The notes under the pieces are model-generated. The model saw only the letters and a list, made by a program, of their open reading frames with translations. It was not told the DNA's origin and ran no database searches. The translations under genes were made by a program, and so were the position numbers. Shown here one piece after another: positions 37,448 through 49,251 of a stretch of DNA of 64,000 nucleotides (position 1 is its first letter; every line of letters starts with the position of its first letter). The stretch is from Bradysia coprophila (lineage: Eukaryota > Arthropoda > Insecta > Diptera > Sciaridae). The DNA is taken from positions 1,178,001-1,242,000 of the forward strand of contig NW_023503608.1 in assembly GCF_014529535.1 (NCBI RefSeq), in the 5' to 3' direction.

Positions 37448-37715
37448 GGTTAAAACGGTTTTAAGATTTGTTTTTATAAATTAAACACACAGATGTGCAC
37501 GGCACGGGTGGAAAATATATATTTTTTGTTTGACAGAGCTCAACACTCTTCTTCTTTGATTCTTTGATATTTTTGTCAAATTAATTTACGGCGCCCACGC
37601 CATCTGTTATCAACTGCATGTCTTTTAACATCGATACAACGAGCGGGATTTTTTTTTGAATTTTAAGATTGAACAAAAACAAGGTGATGTTTGTTGCAGT
37701 GAGATCTCACAAAAG

Positions 37716-37907
37716 AATGTTATGATTGGAGCGAGAAGACCGAAGACTAGTTAATTATAACTGGACTTAAGGTACTTGTCAAAGTATCTGCTTCTTTTTT
37801 AACATGTTATGATGTGAGCGAGAGAACTGAAGACCAGTTTACTATAACTTGCCTTGGGATAATTGTCAAAATATTTCTTTCTATTTCATCATAACACTCT
37901 AGTGCTG
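37716..37907. mobile_element. MITE family H, second tandem copy
   Basis: Inverse orientation to 17683-17872, with the same TTATGAT-GAGCGAGA ends, GAAGACCAGT core and double inner unit. Ends in CATCATAACACTCT. Confidence 0.65.
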
Positions 37908-37949
37908 GAAATGGACTGTTGAGCTTACTGATAGATTGAGAACGTATAC

Positions 37950-38070
37950 CATAGAGTTACACTCGAGAGGTGGCGCTGTCGATCAAAGGAAACCACAAAA
38001 TTATATGGGAAACCAGACATGTTCAAATAATGGCAGCGCCACCTTGGCACCTCTCGAGTGTAACTCTATG
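37950..38070. mobile_element. MITE family I with 8-bp target duplication
   Basis: CATAGAGTTACACTCGAGAG and its inverse at the ends. ACGTATAC is repeated exactly on both sides (37942-37949 and 38071-38078). The interior shares GGCGCTG / CAGCGCC. A diverged copy is at 56180-56307. The 8-bp duplication suggests hAT-like mobilisation. Confidence 0.88.
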
Positions 38071-38222
38071 ACGTATACAGTGTTAAAAGGGCGTGAAAAC
38101 AGGGAAAAAACCAGTTAATATAACTGATCTCGATGGGTGACATGTCAAAATTTGTATGTAATCAGGGTAAAAATCAGTTGATTCAACTTAGTGATTTGTC
38201 AAAATTTGTACTCTCTTTTAAC

Positions 38223-38350
38223 ACTGTATAGACTGTTATGATGAGATAGAAGGAAATATGATTTAGGTCAGTTATTTTAACTTGCTTTGGTTGCATGTCA
38301 CCAATTGTATGAAAATTAACTGGTCTCCGGAACTTTCGCTCTGATCATAA
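38223..38350. mobile_element. MITE family H, third copy
   Basis: AGACTGTTATGATGAGATAG at the left end, CGCTCTGATCATAATG at the right, and an ACTGGTCTCCGG inner word as in the other members. Confidence 0.6.
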
Positions 38351-39390
38351 TGCTTGATTTCCTCTTTTTTATTGTTTCAAGAGTAAACGGAGCGTAATCG
38401 GCGTAAGAGGAAATCAAGCATAACAGTCTACACAGTGTTAAAAGAGAGTCGAAATTTTGATTTCGAGTTCAGTTGAATAAACTTGTTTTTTCCCCATTTT
38501 ACGCACAAATTTTGAAATATCATCCATTGAGCTTCAGTTAAATTAACTGGTTTTTCTCCTGTTTTACGCTATTTTAACACTGTTAATAAAGTGTCAAAAG
38601 AGAATGTCAAATAGAGTGTTCACCCATCAAGCTCAGTTAAAGGGACTGGTTTGTTCCTAGTTAACTGGACTTTTACATACAAATTTTGGCGTATCACATA
38701 TCGAGCTCAGTTAAGCAACTGGTCTTTTTTACGATATTTTAACGCTGTAAATACACATTCTCCTTTTCAACCTGATTCAATCTGTTACTTTTTCTGTAAA
38801 ATAGTCATTTATGCCACTCGATTTATCGCTCGGTGGCATAAATAATTAACTCTAGACCGCAGACTAGTGCCGAAAAAATCATTTATCAGTTGGTGACATA
38901 GAATGTTCCAGTTCGTTTAACTCAATTGTGGTCCGCAACTTCAACTTTTCGAAAACTATACGAATTTCATATTAATTTAAAAAATCTTTAGGTGCCTGCA
39001 GCTTCAACTGTTCGAAAAATGTGCTAACTGTTCGAACTGGAACACTCTGCCAAATAAAGTCTTCTATGGTTCTGCGTGTCGATGTGTCGATTTCACATTA
39101 TCTTCATTCATCCTTTTAGCTTCACGTTCTGTGTGAATGTATTCTCTGTAACTTGTCCTCTTATTTTTGATAAAATATAACAATTTACCGTTTTCTGCAT
39201 TGAACTAATCTATCGGGATAATATTAACGCTGATATATGGATAAATCGTCAACTCAAACTCACGGTATGTTTTGAATACAAATCCGGAATCCTAAAAACA
39301 AACTTTGTAAGGCCAAAAGATCATAAACATGTCACGTTCAGTGTAATGCTAGTCCCATAATTTGTGGATAGAATGCGTTCCATATTTTTG
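38351..39390. other. repeat-rich spacer
   Basis: Several degenerate repeats of CAGTTAA-ACTGG-TTTTTC and AACACTGT words (38400-38770) look like decayed family H pieces. A hairpin (GCTTGATTTCCTCTTTTT and its inverse, 38351-38420) is also present. No coding before 39391. Confidence 0.4.
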
Positions 39391-40344
39391 ATGCAGAAAA
39401 AAAAAATTATTGTTCCAGCCAATGGACAAAAGAAGCGTCGAGACAGAGAAATTAAAGACTGTCATCGACCTACACTTTTGGAACGAAAACAGGCGGAGAA
39501 AAGTACATTAGTCCAGCGTAAGTGAAGAGAAACCTTCATAATGTCGTCTTGAGCATAATCTCTGCAACTATTTCAGTTACGATTGGCAAAAACGCAAGAA
39601 CACCCAAGTTGATACTCAAAAAACTCAGCGTCAACGACTTGCTATCTTACATGAATAATTCAGCTATGGCAACAGAATCGAATTCTAATGATACGATCAC
39701 TTCTCAGACTTCCGAATCTGAAGATTGGCATTTGTGTGTGAGCACCACATCCGAAGAAGACCTTCAAGGTTAGTTGCTAGAGCTGACAAAAGAGTCAAGT
39801 GTGATTTGAAGAACCTTTTTTTCTAATTCTTCTAATTGAGTCGATTAAAAAACATGTTTGAAATTGAGTGATGCCGATCACTGACCTGAAATGTCGGTCC
39901 TTTTAACGTAGTTATTTTATAGTTAAATTTATCGTAAGTCTGGATTCACAGTCGTCCGTATTCCAGCCGTTTTGCCTCCTTGTTCTAGCCGTATACATGA
40001 CAACTGGTAATTAAACAGTGAAAATTCAAACGAAACAATAGATGACGTTTCAAAACTGAGTGAAAACGGAATGAAAACGAAGAACTGTGAGACCACCTTA
40101 ACGTTTTATCGAGATTTTGGATTTTATTAATCGAATCAATGAAGTGACGTTCTAATCCTTTTGAATGAGTACGAAGCTTGTCCGAAGCTAATTTTCAATG
40201 TTCTGTTCTCACGTCTGTTTCACAAACTATCTTAAAGCTCTCATATGCGCAGATTATTGTCAATTTCAATTTTATTTTATAGCTTCTCCGATTTCTAAAA
40301 GTAAATTGACGTCGACGTCGAGACTTAATAAAACGATACCTTAG
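39391..40344 (+). CDS. unrecognised small three-exon gene
   Basis: Exons 39391-39517, 39577-39768 and 40283-40344 (phases 1 and 1) join to an uninterrupted 126-residue frame with canonical GTAAGT and GTTAGT donors. The product starts very basic (MQKKKIIVPANGQKKRRDRE), then a short hydrophobic patch (LILKKLSVNDLLSYM), a Ser/Thr/Glu-rich stretch (TSQTSESEDWHLC) and a basic tail (SKSKLTSTSRLNKTIP). No signal peptide or membrane segment. I do not know the family. The agreement of three splice phases supports a real gene. An upstream exon with another start is possible, since the ATG follows a pyrimidine-poor AG. Confidence 0.5.
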
Positions 40345-40585
40345 ACACGGGGAATACTTTGTAGCAAGATGTACCTTCAGATATGTACCCATCCTACAAC
40401 ACGACGATGTAAAAGAAACGAATAAGTTGTCCTGTTTGGAAGTATTAGTAAAAGATTTTCCTGTTGGGTAGCCGTGATCAAATAAATGTACGCAACAACG
40501 TAACTTTCCATTAAAAAAAATTAATTTTTAATTTAGCTGTTTTTCTTCTTGAAACCCACAGACAAAATTCGTTGAGTAAAAAAAA

Positions 40586-41689
40586 TCAATTCTGCAACTG
40601 TTTCTTCAGTTTGCCTTTTGACGATGAACCGTATGCTGTTGCTCGACTAGCAGCAGTTCCCCCTTTGCCCGTACTAAAGCTATTGGCAATTGCAATGGCA
40701 CCGCCTGACGTACTCCCGAAGCTAATAGGAAAGAAATTGTGTAGTGGCCATGAACCTTGACTTGGCTGCTGCCCTTTCGTGTTAGCCGGTACTATATCGT
40801 CGTCGTCCTCTTCGTTTGTTTCTATTTCAACATTAATTTTTGGCGGCTGTGCAATAATCGGATTTGCAGGAGTCGCTGTCGGTGCAATGTTGTTTTTTTG
40901 TGGAATTGGCTCGTACGAGATTGAGGGACCCGATTCGAAGAGACCATCATTATCTTGGTGTGATTCTGAGTCCGGGCTCTCATCTTCCTCGGGATATGAT
41001 TCTGCTATTGATATCGCGTTACCACTGTCACTAGACTCAGCGGGGGCTTGTTGATTCAAATCGGTGTCTAGATTCGTTGATGATGATGGTGGTGGTGGTG
41101 GTGGTTGGAATTCTTGCACTGGTGCAGGCTCTTGACCATCTTAACATTAAAATAGGATTGATAGAAATCATGCAAATAATTAATCTGATCGTCTCACGTT
41201 CATAGTATGTCCCGGCTCCGATCCTATCGCCAGATGCAAATGCAGTTATTTCACTAGCTTGAGCAGTCCGTGCAGAATAAGGATTGTTGTAGTGCAGAAG
41301 CATAGTTTGATGCATTGGATACGGTCGATAATATCCATTGAATGATGATGGTGCTCGGTAGTAACGAAAACCTTGAATAATTGTTAACCTTTTAGTCATT
41401 ATTGTTATGGACAAAAATGATAAAAAGAGGGACGAGCTCAGGCTAGTGTTCCCTTTATCAAAACGTATTGCAAAAATATTGAAGTAAAAGATTTGGTATC
41501 TGACACAAAGCGATACTTTAAACAATAAAAGTAGCAGATTCGAAGGTTATTGAAAAAAAAAACACTTTGTCATCCAGAGAACAATATTAAAACTCGAACA
41601 AATTTTATTATACCATTATTCACTGGTACTGAATGAGCGTAGCCGACGCACAATGCCACAATAAAAACGAAACTCTTTACGTTCTTCAT
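40586..41689 (-). CDS. secreted acidic/low-complexity protein
   Basis: Three exons: 41614-41689, 41198-41371 and 40586-41139; 267 aa. Exon 1 encodes a signal peptide (MKNVKSFVFIVALCVGYAHS). The mature part begins with a Tyr/Arg-rich block (FRYYRAPSSFNGYYRPYPM), then Pro runs, an acidic Ser/Glu/Asp stretch and NEEDDDD. It ends in a Gly/Ala/Ser segment (GGAIAIANSFSTGKGG) and a Lys-rich tail. The family is not recognised. The composition and the IAIANSFS motif resemble the gene at 62480-63466 (INLAITNAFSSG), suggesting relatives with an extracellular, silk-like or matrix role. This is inference. Confidence 0.75.
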
Positions 41690-41783
41690 TTCTTATTCTT
41701 TCAAAACTTGATTGATTGGCAGCGAGTACACTTTTAGCACACCATCAGCGACAAAATGACAAGTGATTGCGAAAATATTAGGC

Positions 41784-41791
41784 TTTATATA
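41784..41791 (-). promoter_or_regulatory. TATA box of the secreted protein gene
   Basis: TATATAAA on the minus strand, 95 bp before the start codon at 41689. The position fits a short 5'UTR and a strong tissue-specific promoter. Confidence 0.5.
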
Positions 41792-43228
41792 TGCGACATC
41801 AGAGTGAAATAGAACTCGTTAATATTCTACCATTGTTCTTACTTACAATTTTGAATTTTCGATTTTTTTTTAATGTGAAATTTCTACTTATCCATTTTAC
41901 CGAGTCATAACGTGTATAACATCCAAGTCAAATACGTATTCATAATACCGGTGAGATAATTTGGACGGACTGTGTAGTTCTATCGGTATGTAACTACTGA
42001 AATCTCTGTTCCAATATGCTCATACGCTCATATCGTCTTTATATTGTTAGTTACGAAATCTAAGGTCGTAAGATAATTTTTTGCGAAATTTATTTTTGGA
42101 CAATAGACAGGATCATTGATGGAATATTTAATGTTGTATGTTTGTGATAAATATGTTATCTAAGTCTAAAGTTAAAATATTAAAGTTTCCATTGTATTCA
42201 AATTTCGGAATTCAATAAATCAATCCGAATTGCATTCGATGTACAGAGATCAGACAATTTTGTCATCTAATTGCATCATTGCGTCATATGTTATCGACAA
42301 CGAAGGACAAAAATTAATATTGATATCCTGGCTAATATAACGTCCAAACTACAAGTTAAATTAGTGAAAGATTGGATTTCAATCCGTTGAAACTTAGAAC
42401 AAATACAGTAATTCAGTAACAGCCCGTGGAAGATTAATGATAAATAGTTTAGAGGTTGACAAATTTCATCATCTGTTTTCGACGATATAGTCACACCATA
42501 TTAACAGTTTAAAGTAGCTTACGTCTCACAGGAAAGTTATTCACATTATACGTACATCACCACAATAAGTAACACATGAACATTCAATTCTGACAATTGA
42601 AATACGTAACAACGTTATGTTTCATTTTCATTTACATTGCCTAATCACGTAAAGCATTGTAATTACGAGGTTCCAAGTTGTTATCCCCTTCGGGTCGGGC
42701 TGTAACACCCCACTTATCAAATACACAACTTGGAACCTCGGAAGTAATATACAATTCAACGTGTAGAAAACATTGGCGAATTTTACACATACCTGAAGTA
42801 TATCTGAATTTTCCTTTTTCTGGATGTGGAATGGTAAAAATAACCAATGATCTCCACGTAGAGTTAAAAGTATGTTGAAAAGAATGAAGTAAAAGATTTT
42901 GCACTAAATACTAGGTGATTCTTTGATCGATAGAAGTTACAGATTCAGTGAATTAGAGAGATTTTCACTAACACTTACTTACTTATAGAGAAATTCGGTT
43001 TGGAAACTAAATATAGCAGAATTCTATTACATTTCTTGGACATTTCGTCATGCAATAACTAACGCCAGCGCTTATTTTTGTGAGACAACTTCACAGCTAT
43101 CACACTTCATGGTTATTAACCAGAGTGAAGTTATATCACCTGAAAATAGCGCAAAGAATGAAGTACTGAAAGTGGCGCCTCTACAGGCCAACTGACGTTT
43201 CCTATTATACTAGACGTAAAACTGTATT
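41792..43228. other. spacer with one hairpin MITE
   Basis: AT-rich, no gene seen. Contains a palindromic element at 42666-42740 and a recurrent ATGAAGTAAAAGATTTTGCA word at 42883. Confidence 0.4.
42666..42740. mobile_element. short hairpin element, family J
   Basis: CGAGGTTCCAAGTTGT at the left and its inverse at the right, about 75 bp. A partial relative with the same ACACCCCACTTATCAAATA core lies at 53885-53933. Confidence 0.65.
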
Positions 43229-43839
43229 CAGTGACTAACACTCTAAAACCAGCCAATCTAAGAAATTTCAGTTATTCGATTTTTTTTTAAGATGTTGATA
43301 AATTTTATTTCAAACGTAAGGTTACATATCAGTTTTAAAGGTTAAAAAAAACAAGGTGATCCTTAGCCGGATCACAAGTTGAAAATTTGATCAAGTTTTA
43401 CCGATGGTGGGAGAGTCCCCAGAAGATATTCGTACGTGACTGTCCGCAAGAGTGTCCAAGCAGGTGGCGTCCCAAACGAGATGTTGACCTCGATACCATG
43501 GAACGAGTGTAAGCCCGTCTGGCTTTTTGCCGTCATTGCGAAATAGACCGGGAGGTTCCAATGTCGATGGAATGTTGATAGCATTCAGAGCTTGCCACAG
43601 AATCCGATTGAGCTCGGCATGTCTTGCCAGGCGACCGGCGCTTTTTGGGCAGCTTAAACCATGAGTGCCGAACTCATCAACGTTCGAACCACACAAGCAT
43701 ATATGTGGACGACAAATTCGATAATTATGATTTTTCCTAGTGTTTGAAACGTCAAAGGAAATTCACATAGGAAAAAGCAGACATTTAAGAATTCAAACAA
43801 CGGTAATCTCAAAGGCTGATTTTAGAATGTTAGTCACTG
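43229..43839. mobile_element. CAGTG-ended TIR element carrying a retroelement fragment
   Basis: CAGTGACTAACACTCTAAAA at the left pairs with the inverted right end, two mismatches in 26 bp. The CAGNG-type ends suggest a hAT-like element; no target duplication is visible now. The interior carries the minus-strand module at 43391-43696. Confidence 0.7.
43391..43696 (-). pseudogene. retroelement nuclease-module fragment, copy 3
   Basis: A 101-residue frame: [16 protein letters not shown] (a Cys/His metal-binding motif), [38 protein letters not shown] and [14 protein letters not shown]. This is the zinc-knuckle plus restriction-like nuclease segment that lies between the reverse transcriptase and the C-terminal tail in some invertebrate retroelement proteins. 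PDG and WD are the likely catalytic acidic positions. No host function is expected. Confidence 0.65.
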
Positions 43840-45208
43840 TAAATGACTTCTTGATACAAAATGTATGGAGGGTCGACATATAAATCATAAAAGTATTACG
43901 TGGCCTTAAAGTGAAAATAGCATTGCATGGCAATACGTTTTCCGTTTCTAAAACGCTGCAATGATGTTACAAATCTTCATCTGCAACTTTAAAGCATCAA
44001 GAGCATTAAATTGTTGAAAAACCAAACTGACTCCATCAGTTTTTTGTCAATGAAAATTTATTTGTTTTTTAATGTGCCGTTATGGAAGCACGTAAAGCAT
44101 CTAAAACTATTTACAACTTTATAAGGCTATTGAACTCCTTTTGTGCCTCATATAACATTACATTATGCAATCATGCTATAAATCTATGCAAGACCAAAGG
44201 TATAATAATTCAAAATTGCGGTAAGCCAGACCGTTGATAAGTGAATTTATGGATGACACTTCCAACGAATGGTGAGGTACAAAAATCACTTATATTTAAT
44301 TCCTCTAGAGAAAAATAAGCCAATAAATAAAGTTATTTTAATATTGGTCACACGTGTTTTATATATGAAATAAGTGTAAGTCCGGTTTGCATACATAATT
44401 CATATATATGATCTGAGTTATGCTTAGTTTTGTAAACTGACAGGAATGGTAAAGATTTCAGTTTTTGATTTATTTAACATTTTGGGTGATGAGTAAGTGA
44501 CTCATACATCTGATTGTGTCCTTAAAAATTATATTCTTTATATCTCGAATGTGAAAAAAACTTGTTATAAAGTATGAGAGTAAAGTTAATACGTTGAATT
44601 ACCAAGCTAACTTTACTTTGTAGAATCTAATAGAATAAATGCAATTATACTCCGATAACAAATTGTATTACAAAAATATCATAAGAATTGCATATGAAAA
44701 TGACAAACAACTCGCTCGACCGTGAATCACAGTACGCGATTAACGGTCACGGGTGCATCTGCGCCTGGGATATCGCATAAATGAATAAACTGACTAATCC
44801 AATTACATCGGAAGTTGAAGCAGTAATCGATTCTGATACTGTAATAAAGGAAAATCAAATTTAAATGATCGATTCTGTGGATATTTATGGTGTCATTATT
44901 CTAAATCAAGTAATACTTATATAGCGAGAATTTGAACTGTTTGAATACATTAAACGTTGATTCTGGGCTAATATACCAGTTCATCGATCTATATGAGCTT
45001 CTGAAAATGTTATGCTACGTAAGTTTAGATGTTTTTTTTTATTCAGAATCGATCATTTTAGTTTTATTTTCTTTTAATTTTATCCAGTTACTAGGGTTAC
45101 TGTATCATCATTCCATAATGAAAATTTAGCATTTTAGCACAACCAGCAATAGCGTCTAACGTTTACATTCGTTGTTTAGTACGAAGTCAAATTTCAAGAA
45201 GATTAAAC
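43840..45208. other. upstream spacer of the small-protein cluster
   Basis: No gene. The part 44709-44870 (ACTCGCTCGACCGTGAATCA onward) is repeated upstream of other cluster members, at 47803-48055 and 51005-51235, so the duplication units include about 0.5 kb of upstream DNA. Confidence 0.55.
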
Positions 45209-45826
45209 ATGAAAGTTAATTTTGTGATCTTTATGCTGATTTTTGGAACGGCTGCAGTTGCAAGTAATTTTTTTTTATTCATTTAAAATATAGTTCATGT
45301 TACTTTTCATCTAATTTACTTATGTAGAGTAGATGTAGAAGCACTCATTTCTCGTTCGGAACAAAACGTAGGTCCGAAATTGCCAAGCATCGAACACGAT
45401 GCGGATATTATTGTCAGTGCTGTGGAAAATAAGAGACAAGAGCGTAAGGCATTTGAAGATGATCAAAAGGATTGGAGAGAAACATTCAATGCTGAAAAAG
45501 AGGACAGTTTCCAGGATGAACCAGAAAGAGACGATGAACCAGAAGGAGACGATGAAACAGAAGGAGACGATGAAACAGAAGGAGACGACGAAACTGAAGG
45601 AGACGATGATGCAGAAGGATACGATGCTGGAGAAGGATACGATGGGACCGAAGGAGACAATGATGCAAAAGGACACGATTATGCAGAAGAAACAATGGAT
45701 GATTTTATTTTTGAGACAGGTGTTCTTTTGAAAATTTTGATTGTTGTTGTTACCTTGGTCCTTGTATTTCAAATAAGTTACTGTATATATTGTCTTTTAA
45801 GGACCCCTTTGTTCAGATTATCCTAA
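45209..45826 (+). CDS. small-protein family member A (signal peptide, acidic repeat, one helix)
   Basis: Exons 45209-45263 and 45333-45826 (phase 1); 182 aa. Exon 1 is a signal peptide (MKVNFVIFMLIFGTAAVA). The mature protein starts with VEALISRSEQNVGPKLPS, which member B shares. Next come about nine hexapeptide repeats of the type ETEGDD (45523-45690), then a membrane helix (VLLKILIVVVTLVLVFQISY) and a short Cys-containing tail. The acceptor at 45332 is chosen over one 6 bp upstream because only it keeps the frame. AATAAA overlaps the stop codon by one base. Family unknown; likely an anchored or secreted acidic protein. Confidence 0.75.
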
Positions 45827-46304
45827 ATAAATTTTTGAATTGTGACGCATTTTTTAACGCTGAGACTATTCGCACTATTCGATTATGGAACGGATATTCG
45901 CACTCGCGTGCGATTAGTCAGATCCACTGTAAAAAGGCTATTCGCACGCGCGTGCGAACATCAGTAATATCAGTTACTTTGAGAGTATTTTCCTCTTTAG
46001 GAGAGTATTTATAAACGGCAATTGTATTTCCTTTTATCTAATCACGGTGGGGCTAATAAAAAGTTTAAATGAACTGGCAGCCTTAATTTTTGTTTTTATG
46101 ACAGTTTAGTTAAATATTTGGCTACGCGAGAATTGTTTGAATCAATAGGCCAGATCCGTTGAGGCTTATTTCAAATAGATATGTAACTTATGCTTTGTAG
46201 CCTGAAGTGTATCCAACGACACCAATCTTGTTATGCAAATTTTCTAAAAGTTAACGGCCCATCAGTTTGGACCTTTGTATGAAAAGGTTTGAAAACGTTT
46301 CAAA

Positions 46305-46491
46305 AACTTTATGCTCAAAACAAACGAGGCATTGAAAACGTGTTTTGGCCCTATTTTTCATGACGAAATTTTCGAAACTGTCAAATGAAGTTAGAACTTT
46401 TTCTATTCAAAATCGCGACTGCTGCATCTGTCAATGAAAACTAGGACCAAAACACGTTTTCAATGCTTCGTTTGTTTTGAGCATAACGTTT
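46305..46491. mobile_element. foldback MITE family K, copy 1
   Basis: The arms of about 50 bp share GCATTGAAAACGTGTTTTGG and its inverse. Relative at 53226-53345. Confidence 0.75.
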
Positions 46492-46643
46492 TTAAATATT
46501 TTTCGATTTTCGCGTCTGTGACGAATGCCTGTGCGAAGTTCCCTTCTAATAATCCACGTATCTGCAAAAAAAAAACATTTAGTGTCGAGTGTCCTCGCAG
46601 TCCAAGAAAGCTTGCACATTTTTCACTACAGTTTTTAACATTT

Positions 46644-46735
46644 AAAATGTCTCACTGTCATTTTCTCAGAGAATATCATTGTAAATTCGCAATGTAACAA
46701 TGAAATTCTCATTAAAAAATATTAAAGAGACATTT
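46644..46735. mobile_element. decayed MITE family B copy
   Basis: AAATGTCTCACTGTCATTTT and the inner TCAGAGAATATCATTGTAAA match the 1333-1456 element. The ends are lost or diverged. Confidence 0.6.
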
Positions 46736-47802
46736 TCAATTATAAACACTGCAACATATCCTATTCGGTATTCACCACGGAAATGCGCCTCAAAACTTGA
46801 ATGAATAAATAAAAAAAAATAACCGAAAAATAAACTCAACAATTCCTTAAATGAAAATGGGGCTATTTAACGCTGCGTAAGAAAGATCTACGTACGTTCG
46901 TTCCATTTTGAAATTGTAGCGCAGTACCTTTCAACTACCTTTAAATTGCAACAAAAATTATGAAATTCGGATGAAATTTGCTCGATTTTTTTGCAGTCCA
47001 AGTACCGAGAGTTGGAACTTTTACCTGCCTTCTATTCAGTAAACAAACTAGGAAAATCATTCGATTTTCATACAAAATACAATTCAAAGCAAGCAAAACC
47101 ACAATTTTCAATAAATTTTCCGCTGACCAGCAACACAACGAACAACAATCAAAATACGTTTAGTGCCGAGTAGTTAAGTTATACGAGCACGAACAGAAGG
47201 ATATTTTTTTTACACTCGCCTCACTATGAAAACACTGAATATCACGTGCCAAAAGTTATCGGAAACCACACTTTTTTAGTTCTCTCTCAGCAGGACTTGT
47301 AAACAGGTCTAGGGATGTGAGCAATGTTTTACTTAATAGTGGCATTTCCTGTGGTTATAACGCGGAGCTTACTCTCCGTATTGTAATGAACATTGCGTAT
47401 TTTCGGTTTCGTTTTTATTCTTATTCTTCTTCCATACATTTAAGTTTATCCTTGAACGATGTGTGCAAATGCGATAGAAATGCTTTGTATTTGTTTTTGT
47501 TGTTTGTGTATTTCATGGTATGGCAAGTGTAAAATTTCGTGCATCACACTATTGAAACCACTCAATCACAGTATATGTGTGAATTCGACTTCGTCTCGAC
47601 GAAACATATATACTCATGCAAAAAATTTATCTATCGCTATACGAATTCACACGTATACTGCAATTTCGTGGATCTACCAAGTGTTGCAAATAACTATTGC
47701 CCATTCGTCATCTGTAGGCATATATATGGACAATTGTACCCAAATGTGTAACACCTTGTACTTAGCGCATGTCTGAAAATACCATAGAAATTTCTTAGTT
47801 AA

Positions 47803-48055
47803 AAGACTAACGACTCGCGCAACCGTGATTAACGGTCATGGGTTATCGCAAATAAATAGAAATCAATTTATAAGAGTATCCAAAGAGCAAAATGTCAAAT
47901 TACTAGCTCAAGCTGAATCCGAAGTGAAAGCAGCAATCGATTTTGATTCTGTAATAATTTGGAAATTCCAAAATATAAAACAGATAATTCTGTGCATTTA
48001 TTGGGGTTCACAAGGAGATACTTTTTTAACGCTATCATCATTCCACGTTACATAA
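47803..48055 (+). repeat. orphan copy of the cluster's upstream unit
   Basis: Matches 51005-51235 over most of its length (ATTCTGTGCATTTATTGGGG and neighbouring words) and, more distantly, 44709-44870. No member gene follows directly; the 48150-49551 transposon lies between it and member B. Confidence 0.65.
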
Positions 48056-48567
48056 TAGTACATTACGTTCGAGGTACCAAATTTTTATTTTGACGAGTCG
48101 TGATTCACGATGAATCACAATCTCTTACGACAGAGTAAAGTTCGCTGATTAGAGGTGTGCACCGCCGATTTTACGCCGGCGCGCCGCCGATTTTTTGCTA
48201 AATTTTCGGCGCGCCGCCGCCGAAAAATAATAGCTCACGCCGCCGCCGCCGCCGATTGTATTTTCGTCGCGCCGAAATTTTGTACGTGTACTGCTTCCAA
48301 CCATTTTAATGGGCGGTAATATAAAGTTAAATTGAAATATCTATACAAAAGTGTGTGCTTGAGTACAAGGTTTGAGCAAATGTTTATCTCTCTTAATTTA
48401 TAAGTCAGGTTTCTTTATGCTGCTCAGCTAATACACTTATTACTTATAAATTTAAGTTTATCTAAATCTCTTATTTGCGAAAACCTTCTACTACGAACTC
48501 ACTCCTACATAGAAGATGGACTAAAGACAACGGGAACGGTTATTGCATAAATCGAAAGATAATAGTA

Positions 48568-49251
48568 GTGAGTTTGCGTAAATGACATAAATTATAGTTG
48601 GAAATAAGAAACCTGCAGAACATCTAGTATGAAGATGTGACTTAAAATTTCCAACTTGTAAGTTGACTTATAGCTTATAGGTTATGAAGGATGGCTTACA
48701 CGGTTTATCTTGCAAAAAAGCGGACGATGGATTCCAGGACATGATGAAGTTAATAAAATCTTTTCTCATGCTCAATCTGTTACAACCTCCGGACATTTCT
48801 AGAGATGACGGTAAAAGACCGGACGTTGGGATTTTGTGCGATGTAACCATTAGATAAATTAGATAAATCAATCATCCAAAAAATCTGGATCAATTGTAGA
48901 TAATGCTGAAAGATTCAAGCATAATCATTACATACGTTTAAAAGAAAAATTTTTATTTACACCTATTGCTTTTGAATCACTAGGTTGCATGGGTCCCGAA
49001 ACAAGTACATTAATTAAGAAATTTTGTTCATTAATGAGAAAAGCTTCTGGCGAACAACGCTCCATGGATTACCAAATACAAAAGATTTCTATTGCAATTC
49101 AACGGAGAAACGCTAGTTGCATTTTGTGGACTTTGGGGCGTAACAGAGTTGATGATTTTTATTTATTGTAAATACTTGTTTTTGAAAAGATCGTTTTTTA
49201 CTGGTTGCGCTTTGCAGCCTTCTCGCTTATATGTCATTTACGCAAACTCAC
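48568..49251. mobile_element. nested TIR element with TA duplication
   Basis: GTGAGTTTGCGTAAATGACA and its exact inverse bound the element, with TA on both sides (48566-48567 and 49252-49253). Carries the retroelement fragment 48715-49171. Confidence 0.8.
48715..49171 (+). pseudogene. retroelement nuclease and tail fragment, copy 2
   Basis: Decayed plus-strand pieces: PPDISRDDGKRPDVGILCDV (nuclease part), then FTPIAFESLGCMGPETSTLI and QKISIAIQRRNASCIL (tail part, open at 48920-49171). The order matches that expected from copies 1 and 3 together. Several stops separate the parts; dead. Confidence 0.65.

Larger units (their letters stand above)
45832..47802. other. spacer with MITEs, no gene supported
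   Basis: Contains a foldback (46305-46491) and a decayed family B MITE (46644-46735). Frames at 46978-47173 and 47317-47776 have no motif or splice support. Confidence 0.4.

Noticed and set aside
39237-39271. Possible first exon (ATGGATAAATCGTCAACTCA, donor GTATGT) for the 39391 gene
   Set aside because: Its phase does not fit the 39391 exon; the joined frame stops early.
46978-47173. Two overlapping plus-strand frames
   Set aside because: Short, AT-rich, no motif, and also open on the other strand.
48150-48260. CGCCGCCGA repeats as a CpG-rich promoter
   Set aside because: They are mirrored at the other end of the TIR element and so belong to the transposon.
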